DNA of 64,000 nucleotides from the NCBI GenBank assembly GCA_039720395.1, contig CM077832.1, forward strand, positions 13,582,966 to 13,646,965, read 5' to 3'. Below the pieces are notes generated by a model that worked only from the letters and a program-made list of their open reading frames with translations, was not told the origin of the DNA and ran no database searches. The position numbers and the translations under genes were made by a program. Source of the stretch: Liquidambar formosana. Lineage: Eukaryota; Streptophyta; Magnoliopsida; Saxifragales; Altingiaceae. How positions within the stretch are numbered: position 1 is the first letter of the stretch; every line of letters begins with the position of its first letter. Below, one piece after another: positions 35,205 to 47,200 of the stretch.

Positions 35205-38200
35205 TTATGATAATGATGTTGTGGAAGAATGGAGGGGTGACCTTGGAGGAGAAGACAGGAAGGGCTTGGGTGGAATCTGCAAGTGTTGAAGGCTTCCTTC
35301 CAACATTTCCACCACTTTAGTCATGGATGGTCGATCTGATGGATTGGTTTGAATGCACCACAAACTCACCAAAGTCATCTTTCTTGCTATTTCTTCTTCC
35401 TCTTTTGTCATAACCCGGTGAAGTTTCAGATCCTTGCCTTGCTCAAGGGGCTCATAGATCCAATGTGGAAAATATATTTCACTGGTGTGAGAAACTCCCG
35501 GATCAATATTTTTTCTTCCTCCAACCATTTCAAGAACCATCATTCCGTAGCTATAGACATCAGACTTGTGAGAGACTCCTCCAAAGTTTCTACAAAATAC
35601 TTCTGGGGCGATATACCCAATAGTTCCTCTTGTTCCCAGCATGGATATAACACTTTCTTTCCTTTCGCATAGTTTAGCAAGGCCAAAATCAGAAATTTTG
35701 GGACAGAAGTCTTCATCAAGAAGAATGTTATGAGGTTTTATATCGAAATGCAAAATCCTTGTACTACAACCTCGGTGCAAGTACTCTAGTCCCCGAGCAA
35801 TCCCAATTGCGATTTGGTATAACATTTTCCATTCCAGCTGACGGTTTGTATTTGAAGATTTTTTATCATATATGAACTTATCTAGTGATCCATTGGGCAT
35901 GAATTCATAGATCAAAGCTCTTTTAGTCCTCTGATAACTAAAACCCAAAAGGGAGACTACATTAACATGGGAAGTTCTACTAATGCTGGCAACTTCATTA
36001 ATAAATTCTTCACCATTACCTTTGGATTCAGTCAAAACCTTCACTGCCACGTGACGGTCATCGGATAGCTTTCCTTTGTAAACACCACCATAGCCTCCTT
36101 GACCTAATTTCTCTTTGAAAGATTTGGTCATTTTTTTAACATCTGAATAACTATACCTCTTAAGAGTGAGAGATCCATGATTCCGTATAAATGCCTCAAC
36201 ATCTTGTTCAATTTTTGTTTCCTTCTTCCAGAAGACCATTGTCTTGCTTGATATGTGCTTTCGTTTAAGGCAGCATGTAACTATAATGGAGGCAACTATA
36301 AACCCGACCACACTGGCTGAAATGACTGTATTTAAAGAATGGAGGCAAGTAATGTAATATAGAGAGAATAATGCTTAGACCTAATCTCTAAGGCTGTGTT
36401 TGTTAGGTGGGAATGGAGGATGGAATGGAATGGAATCTCCAAAAAAAAGTGAGTGTTTGGTTGCACAAGGGAATGGAATGGTTATTCCCTTGTAGGGGTT
36501 TATTCCCTCTAATGAGGGAATAGCCATTCCTTCCCAAACCAAGAGGAATGGCTATTCCCTTTTTTCAATGACTAAAAATATTAAAAATGGGTCCCACCTT
36601 TACTTTTTCATTCCATTCCCACCCCTTACCAAACATTAGAATGGAATAGCTAGCCATTCTCATTCCATTCCCATTCCCATTCTCATTCCATTCCATTCCC
36701 ACTTCCATTCCATTCCCTCAAACCAAATGCAGCCTAAAGGGCTTACTAAGAAGCAGGGTACTCATGCCTTTTTAATTAGAGATCTCTTCCAAATTAACAA
36801 GTATTGCAACTTTGGAGAGATAAAATTAGCTTTGTTTCATATTTTTGCAGAATATATAGTGAGATTGGCTTTCTATTAAATTCTCCATGAGCACTCTGAC
36901 TGGATTTGGGAAAAAAATAAGGGAAAAGAAAGGAACAGATAGAAAATTGATAATGATTAAAAAATGATTCCATTCCTAAGCATTATCAACTTTTTCCTTA
37001 ATTTCACTCATTCTTTCCTTAGGGACAGAGAGGAGTAAGTCGATTTTTAGTGTAACTGTGATACGACCTCATGATATCATGAATCAATGTAAGTGAAGTA
37101 AAATGGGATTGTGTGATAAAAAAAAACTCTGAGTTTCTAACAAACCCACTTTGCTAAACTCTCATTGTCTTGTGACACCACGTCAGTTAAATCACAGTTG
37201 CCACATAGGTAGATGCAAATGAATTCATCCATTGATTGAAAATATTACCTGTAATGAGTATCGCCAAAGGGAACCTTGTGGAACCAGAACCTGTAACGTC
37301 AGAATTAAACAAATGAGACTTCTCGATCTTGATTGGTAAATAAATATATGTTACAACTTACAACTTAAAGCTACATCTAAGTCAAACATTAAAATGAACC
37401 CAAAAGATTCTCATGCACTTCTTTTTTTCTTTTTGAAAAAATATGGGAAAAATATCTTTCAATGACCACTTCCCGACCTAATACCAAACAAAAGGTATTG
37501 TTTATCAACTTACTACAAATTGACTATGTATGTGCAACTTCCTTTCTTTAGTATTAAATTGGGAAGTGACCTGACCAGATTTATAATTATGATCCTTATG
37601 TTTATAATATTTAAGAATTCTAGCTTCCCCTCATTGTTTTGGTCAGTCAATTGGTACTGTTTTACTTGGAAAGACAAATGTTGATATTGATATTTTCCAT
37701 TCTTTATTTTTTTGAAAAAAATAGGAAAAAAACCTAGAGATTTGGAGATGCTAAAGGACAAATACAGTGCATGCATGTATGCTACGGCTCTGTCCAAGAA
37801 TATGCGATTTCATATTTTAAAGGGATTTTTGGCCATAGCCCCCTGGTATAAGAGTTCTTTTACAATATAACCACAAACAAAATCATTAACCTAATAACCC
37901 CTTTTGACCCAAAAGAAAAAAAAAATTGCCCTTGATTTAATAATAAACCCTTCTCATCCATTGCCGATAGTGCAGCAAGCCATCTCGAGCCTTAACTTCC
38001 TGAGCCAATCCACCATCTACACAACACCAAAACCAAATCGCCAACCTTGTTGTCAAACCACAGCATCTCAGGGACTCCATCGCACCTTGTAAAGGCACCC
38101 CATCAACCATATCCATCCGCAAACCTCTCTTCTTCGAACTCACCTGAGTTTCACCTTCTTCATATTCTCTAGTGAATCTCACCATCAATCTTCCTTTTCC

Positions 38201-41200
38201 GACGAAGTTCATCCTAACCCCACCCCATTTCCGTCAAAAGACCATCATGATCAAGTAGATCTGAGAAACAGAGGTAGGAACTAGCACTAGCTAATGAACA
38301 AAAAAAGGGTTTGCTTCCACCATTTTTTACTAGCTCACTATGCTTTCATTGTCGCTGGTTGAGAAGTTGAAGTATTTGTATATAAAATAGTAACACTTTA
38401 CCATTTTGTGCTTTAATAAATTTATATAGAAAATAGTAACAGTTTACTATTGTGTGCTTTGTAAAATTTATATAGACAATAGTAACAGTTTACTATTGTG
38501 TGTTTTGAAAAATTTAGGATAAATTGCAGATAACCCCCTAAAGTTTTTTTTTGGGGGGGGGGACAAATAAGCCCCTTTATGTTTTAATTTTGTTAATTTG
38601 CCTCCCTTATGTTTTAATTTTTGTTAATCTGCCCCACCATCACATGTTATTAATGAAATTTGACGAAAATTAATCACGTGGTTACACACATGATACTGTT
38701 AACGGACCTGTGTTACCCAAAATTGCCGAAACCCTCGCTGATGTCATAGCCAATTGGGTAGTCATTAACGATTAGTTTTGTCTTCCAATTGACTAGGGGG
38801 TACATTGACAAAATTAACACATAATGGGGTTATCCGCTGACCCCTATACTTCAGAGGGTTTTTGGTTATTTACCCAAAAAATTTATATAGACAATAGTAA
38901 TAGTTTATTATTGTGTGTTTTGAAAAAATTATACACCACGTAGTAATAGTTTACTATTGTCTTTGAACTTGCAGTAGTACCCCCAAAAATGGACAAATCT
39001 AGAGTTGCAAACAAAGACACAAAAAAAAAAAAAAAAAAAAAAGATCTGGAGTTTGAAGATGAGAAGAAGAAGAAGAAGAAGAAACAAAGGACAGCCATAG
39101 TGGGGCGGTGGAAGAGAAAGGGAGTTCGAAGAAGGTCGTTGTCAGAGAAGGTCTGGTCATAGCCTTAATGAAGAACCACCAGAGAAGATGCTATTGTTGA
39201 TGTCATTTCCATGGAAACCAAAACCATCGCTGGTGGCTGGCATTAGAGATGAAGCTGTTGGAGAAGGAAATCCAGTGACGATTTCTATCTCTCTCTCTCT
39301 TTCTTTCCCTCCCACCCTTCTTCATGATGTTGTCACCAAATCTAGTTCCATAATCGAAGGTCCCTTTCCCGTTAAAAAATTTACGATATAAATATAGAAA
39401 GGCTAAAACAGGAATTTTTTAAAAATTGTTTTCCTCATGCTGAAAGAATCTCTAAGAAAAGGGTTTATGGAGTTAAAAATTCTTATGATGGATTTATTGT
39501 TAAAAGTAGTCCCCTATTAGGGGTAATTGCTAATTTCCCCTATTTTAAATTTTAGCTTAATTTGCTATGTTGAAGATTTTATTCTACAACTTTTAAACTG
39601 ATGAGACGCCCCATCATAGATTCTTATTTTTATTTTATTTTACTTATTTTTATGAAAAAGGAACAAAAAAATAAAAAATAAAAAATATTTTTTAGCTTTT
39701 CTAAACAAACATATACTAACTAATGTAAAGTAGTTTGCCTTTTTGTTAGGGTATGCTTATATCTTAAACACAAAAAAGTTGAATTAGAAATTAGTTTATT
39801 AGAAGTCATCAAATTAAATATTTAATGTTTTGTGATTAATTTTCATGAAAATATCATAATGGAGCCATTATAATAGAGGAAGTTTTCACCGTATTAGGCA
39901 AAATATCACAGGGTTGCCGACGTAATGGCGAAATGCACGGGCTGTTAAAGTGGGTTTTTCGGGCTTTCTTGATTCAGACTCTCTAGCTACCTGCCCTAGT
40001 GTCAATGGATGCATGTGTGGTGGATCAGTGCTTAGGGGCTAGTTTTCCTTTGGTTATCTTTTTGTTTTGCTGTCTTTATTGTCCTCCCCTCTTTTTTTCC
40101 CTCCTTTTCGTTCCTTGTTTTGTTGTATGGTCTCCTTAGCAAAAAACAGAGAAAGAAAAAGGCAAAATATTACAAAAGGTATTTTGTATTCCAAAATAAC
40201 TAACTACTGCATGTTTCTTAACTATAGCTTGACTTATGTGAAGACTGCAATCCTTTGCATGCAAACATCCAAATTAAGAGAGAAACCAAAATTAGTCCTT
40301 TGATTAGCATTCTCACAAATTAGACCAATATATGATTTGGAACATCATATCAGCATATAATCAGAGAGCCTTTGCAAATGATTTATTAAACCATCCACCA
40401 AAAAAAAAAAGAAAAAAAAATGCACTGGGCAACCGATCTAGTTTGCACTAGTACCAAACATCCCCAACATGATATTAGCACGATATATATAATAAGACTG
40501 AAAATGCTACTTCACCCACTACACCTCTCTTACCATCCATCTTATGTGGGAAATATCTCACAAGCTGAAGTCCTATGCCAACTCCTGATTTGCGCAATGA
40601 GAATGGGCTTCGAGCCTAAATAAACATACTACTTAGACTTACCATCTTTCCAGTTGGGATTCTATTTAGCCCAGTGGATTAGCTGGGCCGCAGACTGATT
40701 TCACTAGTTCGGATCATTTAATAACCCAAGTTGTGAATAACATACCACAGTCTGATCTCTATGAAGAGCTAAACGTTTGGACCAACATCCAAAAAGTCCA
40801 CCATAGGCTTGAGAGTCCACCACAGGACAAACTCCATACAGAATTAAATACATGGCCTAACAATCTCCATAACAAGCACGGCAAACAGTTACCCAAACTA
40901 CGGTTTGAGCCTCCCCATGGTCAGCCAACCCTAGTTAGACGGTTATAGGCCTAACCCAAGTTAGACTTAACTTAACCAAGGTCGTTATCTATCCAAACTG
41001 TGGTTAGATCTACATCCTACTATACATAGAACAGTACCAAGGCTGATCAAGGTATGATGCACAATAACCCTAGTCTATTTCCTCTTTTTCTCTGTCTAAA
41101 ACAAGTCATTTAACTTAAGCATTAGAGAGGTTTTGATCGGATATACTCTGGCCGCCCTTTGATGAGTGATTTTGTTGATTGCAAGTCATTCGATCGGTGA

Positions 41201-44200
41201 AGGAGCTCCGTCCATTCACTACATTTCTATGGCTAGATTTATCTTTGTACAACTGGCTCCGTATGTGGGAAATTCATCGCGATGATGACTTTACCACTGC
41301 TGGTCGGTCCAAATCCGGAGCTAACTTCACCCGAATTAACACCGCAGTTAGTAATGATCCTAGAAAGAAATCGGTGGTGCATTCCTAATCGGTAGCTCTT
41401 ACGCTTCCGTCGCCACCTAATTCCATATCGCCACTAGGGGCTCAACATTTTCAAGCCGTCTCTGGGCCTTCCAATGCACTTCATTCGCTCGATTAATAAT
41501 CAGATCTAGTAATCGCCATATAGTCTTAGCTCCGTGCCTCCCAACTCAAGCGCTTAGCGGTGGAGCAAGATTACCACAACCAAGTCTGATGCAACGTAGT
41601 ACTCGAAAAGGCACATGATGGAGGCCACCAACCAAACCAACCTCCGTAATCACTCGCGCCGCCTCGAGAGTTCAACTCATAAGAGACCACCTCATCGTCA
41701 TCATAATGAGGCTAGTCCTGAAAACCGAGTTCACAGCAAAAAAGAGCTTGCTTTTGCAAAGGAGGATCCTAAGAGTAGGAGGGAGCAAAAACGAAAATCT
41801 CCATGGACTAGCTCCAAGTATTCAGTTAGGTCACGGCCAAGGAGATCAAAAATAAAATCCGAGGTTACGAACATTCCGAAAATCGAGCTCGTGGTTATGA
41901 CCAAGTCCGGTTTCGCTTTAGATCGTTAGAACACGAGCGTGAATACAATTATTATTACAAGCGTGATGCCCAAGCGTGATGCCGAACGATCCCGATCTCT
42001 AAGGGAATGGGAGTATGAGTTGTCTAAAAGGCCTCGAGCTCATCATGAAAAAAGGAACAGAAACATTAAGAACAAGGCTATGGTCCGATCTCCCTTCGTG
42101 ACTTGAATACAACTGACTCCTATTCCAAAAAGTTAGTATGAAATCGCTTTTACCTTTTACTCGCTTTTCGTAGATCCCATCCATTATTTAAATTATTATT
42201 TGCAATGCATGTCGTTATATTTGGGAATAAGTGGTGTTTTATGCAAAATCTTCCCCATAAGCCTAGGGAGGTAGCACTTAAATAGCAAGCCAAGATCCCA
42301 GAATGATCTCCTGATAGCTAGTCCCAACTCATTAAAGCTCTTTGGGACTCAATTTATAACGAGCCATAAGTTTGCAGAGATAATGCAAAGCTTGTATGAG
42401 GTGACAATAATTCAGCAGTTTGGAAAAGAATCGAGTCTTGATAGATAAAAGGAGAGAACGAACTCAAATTTGAATGGCTTCCTGTCAAGAAGAACTCCAA
42501 AGTACTACAGGACAGAGTTTAAACTTGGGATCTGGTATTCAAACAAGTCAACTAGGGCACAAAGAACCTAATCCATAGGAAATTCGGGGTCATCTAGAAA
42601 GGACCCTATCGGATAATCAGCATTGGGAGCTAAAGATCCTATATACGAAAGAATATTAAAACCGAGCTCAAAATCCCAAGATCTATCAATATCTCTAATT
42701 TGAGAATTTGAAAATTTTCTATCAATAGTACATGTAACCAAGATTAGAGTTCATGTTATCGAGTTATTCAATACAAGTACCGTTGTCGAATTGCTATTAT
42801 CTCAACCTTAAAACTCTCGCCCAAGAATGGGCCCGAGCTAACTTTTGCCTGAGAACGGGCTCAATTTCAAAATGCTTGCTTAAGAATGGGCCTAAACTGA
42901 CTCTTGCCTAAGAATGGGCTCAATTTCAAAACGCTCGCCTAAGAATGGGCCTGAGCTAACTTTTGCCTAAGAATGGACTCAATTTCAAAATGCTCGCCTA
43001 AGAATGGGGTTGAGCTAACTCCTACCTAAGAACGGGCTCAATTTCAAAATGCTCACCTAAAAATGGGCCCGAGCTAACTCTTGCCTAAGAATTGGCTCAA
43101 TTTCAAAATGCTTGTCTAAAAATGGGCCCGAGCTAAATCCTTACCTAAAAAAATGGGCTCACTCGCCTAAAACTGGGTCCAAGCCAATTGTTGCTTATAA
43201 TCATCCTCAAAAGAATGAGTTAAATCCAAAATAGCTCATTTTGAAGCAAGCCCGATCTAAAAGACATCCATCAGATTCATTATAGAAAAACATAAAAGTG
43301 TTATACCGAGCTTAAAGACTCAAAATGCTAGCAAATATATTCACATATTGAGATGATCAAGAAAGATACAAGCACCGAGGTTAAAGATCAGGCCGACCAA
43401 TTACAAAATTCCCAAGCTCTAAAAAATTGCTACTGGTTAGGCAAAAAAGAAGGTCTGAATCACTACTGTGGCAGGGCTCCAATTTGAGGAACAGACTAGG
43501 ACTAATCCTGCATGGTCTCAAGCTGCACGAGTTGAGGTTGAGGCTGCACGAGCTAAGACTGCTGTGCTGGAGGATGCTCGACTTGAAGGAGCACTTCCTA
43601 AGTCTCGGGAATTAATAAAGCCTGAACTCGTGGAAGCTCTCGCCTCTGGAAAGGAACCTCACTGACGTTAAGACATTGAGGCTGCACTAGCTTAACCAGG
43701 GTATCCCAGGCCAATTGATAAGTCTTGTCCAGCATTGGGTTGACTTGGTTTGCCAGCTCCCTCTCAGCCTCATTAACAACAAAGTCAAACTCTTTGTCAA
43801 ACGAAGCCTCTAATTACTTGTACTTAACCTCCCAATTTGCACAGTTCTTCTGTAGCTCCATGTTCTCCTTTTTCAGTAGATCTCTTTCTTGCTCCATTTT
43901 CTTGCTTTCCCCTTTCTAGGCAACGCAGGTGTCCTTTATTTTCTTAAATTCAACCCGAGCCATCTCAAACACCTTTTGGTGGCCATCGATCTCCATATGA
44001 GCAGTTCTAAGCTCAGCCTTTGTCTTTTCTAACTCCTATAGGGTAGCCTTCAAATTGTCAGTAGTTTCTAGAAGACACTACTCATAGAGAGCCTCAACCT
44101 TTCCTACCTCAAGAGCAACCAAGTTCTCTTACCGAGTAAAATAGTCACCCATAACCAACACCTGCTCGCAGCCCTAGAAGGCAATCAATTAAAGCAAGCC

Positions 44201-47200
44201 AAATTTAGAACGTACAAGGCGAGATGAAAGTCAGGAAAATAAGAAAAGAAAAGTTAAGAAAAGCTAAGGATAATTATTCAAACTCTCAGGAGATTGTGGA
44301 AGGCTTGGTGAGACACTTCAATCGGGGTTATCCTTGAAAGAATAGTCATATCCATAGAGAGTCTGAAGGAATTACTGTAGCTCCTAAATGAATACTCCAG
44401 GCTCAAAGCTCCTGAGACCATGCAATCTATAGGAACTAGAACCTGAGAGTAGCCAATAAACCTATATGTATCATAAGGATTAAGGGGAATGAAGCACGAC
44501 TGTCCACCTTTTGTTTTCCTTCTCTTTGAAGCTTGCCCATTTGAAGTGTTAGCTTGAACCTCCTAGTCAAATCCCTGAGCTGACAAGGCTTGAATCGCCA
44601 AAATATCCGTGTCATGCGCTTCACTCAACACAATTGGAACAGAACTCAATGGAAGCTCTGGAGCAGATAAAGCTATAGAACCCATTTCTTGACCCCAAGG
44701 ACGAGAACTAGAGATTTCGCTTCCAACAATTTGAGCTCAAGAAAAATCTGTAGGGGGATGATCAAGTGGAATCTTCCTTGAGGTGGCAGTTTGGGAATCT
44801 GAAAGAATAGCTTTATTGCATGCGACCTGTATGAAATAGTCCAAGCTTAAAGGCCTCTTAGACTAAAGAGGTTGAGAACGGGGGACGGAGGGATTCATTT
44901 CCTCAGAAATCGTCTTCTTAGAACTTGGAAACCTGAGTAATCTTAATACCTCGGTCCCAATTGATTCCTCCTCTTCTGAGTTGGATCGCTTTACGGACAC
45001 ATAACGATTTTTGTCAAGACTAGTTGATTTTTTACCACTAGCACGCTTCACCCCTGACTTATCAGATACATTTTTTTTCTTGTTCTTGCTAAGATTCCTC
45101 AGGAATAGGCTTTAAGTGCGAGGGAATACTGGCTTTGGCCTAGGTCCTGTATCGCAGCTCATACCCGAGAAGCGTGTGAGCAGCATGACAAAATTCTGAC
45201 TCGTTGTGATTAAGAGTGTTCCCCAAATCCTTAGTGTTGATGTTCCTTGTAGGACAGTTAACTTTTGGAGCTACATAATTCGAGCATGGCTCAGGAAAAC
45301 TTCAATTAAAAAATAACAAATAATCAAAAGTGTGGAAATGAATGCTGTGGACTCACGTGGATTCCCAGGACATCTCGGGCACTTTAGTTCTGGGTCAGGC
45401 CCATTAAAAGGGCTAAACAAATCAATAACACGAGCATGGGCACCCGAGTTTGAGTTTGGGATGTGGGTCAACAAGGGCTCCTTTTTTCCTCGAGAAGAAA
45501 CGTAGTGATGAGATTTATCCCTGTGTATGGTCAATTTGTTGTGAGATATAATCTCTGGGATCCCGACTTGAGTCCTGAGTTAGCTATTCAATTTTTCTAT
45601 CCTCATGACAATCCATACGTATTTACACCAAGCTGGATCGGGGCATGATTGATGTGCTTTAAGAACTTAATAAGTAGAGAGGGGAATGGAACTCAAACTC
45701 CTCCTTCAAAGAAAGCTGAAATGTGAATAAGGAACCCTCACCATCCTCAACACAATGGAAGGTAATTCGGTCATTAAAACCAAATTGAGTTGCGAACTCA
45801 GCGAACCTGTTTAGCTTGCCATGGATGTCAAAGGCAGCCATATGCCAAGATAGGAGTTGGGGTTAGACCTTAACAACTAGTACAAAAAATATGTCTAAAC
45901 TCAACATGCATTTTGGATTTAATACATCTTATCATGAGGGGAATGGCTTAAAATGGGCGAAAGTTCGAACAAGCGTGCCAAGATGAAACCTAGAATGGGA
46001 ATTATTTCAAACATCTAAACTGAGGTAGAACATGAGCATTTTTTGAAATAATTTTGAGAACGGAAGCCAAATTCCCATTCAAATCCAAAAACCCAATCCT
46101 GATATCGGAGTTGAGGGCCAAGAAGCGAGAAAATCATTGAGTATGATTTTTCCTCGCAAGAGAATATTTCTTTTGCAAAAAATAAATAATAAGTAAAAGA
46201 TGATTGCAAAAATACAAGAAGAAACTTACATCAATCAAAGGCGTCGTTGAACCCATTCCAGTAAGAAGCGATAGCGAAGAAGAAGATCGAACTACCAGGG
46301 AAAAGTGACCACGGGGAAACCACTATTAAAGCTGTTGTAAAAACTAACTCTCACAGCAAGGATGAATAGAGGGATGGCACAACGCAAACAAAACCTAGTG
46401 TTGAAGCTACAACGCATCCTTGATGATGGGGCTCTCCGATGGAATCCAGATTTGCAGCGGCGAAGTCTCCATGAAAGAGGGCAAATAAATCTAGAGGATT
46501 GACTCTTTGATAAGGAAGAAGTGTAAACCGAAAAAGTAAAGGGGAGATATGGCCATCCTTCACATTTTTATACCATGACAGTAATTAGCATTAAATGCTG
46601 ATATGACAAAAGCAAGGATAACGTCATCCATATATTCCTGACAAAAGAAAGGGCATCACGAGACTAAAACCAATGATGTTAAGGCAGATAGCTTGATAAG
46701 TACAATAATAAAATTATGGTTACTCCAGGCCGAAGCAACCATAATTGGGGCATTTGTGTGAGAAATATCTCAGTTTATGAGCTAGAGTTCTATGCCAACT
46801 CTTGATCTGCGCAATGAGAAAGGGCCATGGGTCGAGCCTAAATAAACATACTACTCAAACCTACCATCTTTCCAGTTGGGATTCTATTTAGCCCAGTGGA
46901 TCAGTTGGGCTGCAACCCCATCTCACTAGTTTGGACCATTTAAGAACCCAAGTCGTGAACGGCGTACCACAGTCTGATCTCTATAAAGAGCTAAAAGTTT
47001 GGACCAACATCCATGAAAGTCCACCACGGGCTTGAGAGTCCACCATGAGACAAACTCCGTACAGAATTAAATACATAGTGTAGACACCCCATTTTGTATC
47101 GGTTGTCATCTTAAGTCCCGTGATCCCTATAATGAGGTTAGTATATGCACTTTAATAAGCTTCAGAATACTTTCGAATGGACCAACGGGATTGCAGCTGG

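Larger units (their letters stand above)
37291..40537. other. 3' part of RLK-3 intron 1
   Basis: Intronic DNA between exon 2 and element A. It holds a tandem repeat and a Mutator-type MITE (listed separately), poly(A) and GAA runs near 39020-39085, and no supportable gene. Confidence 0.55.
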
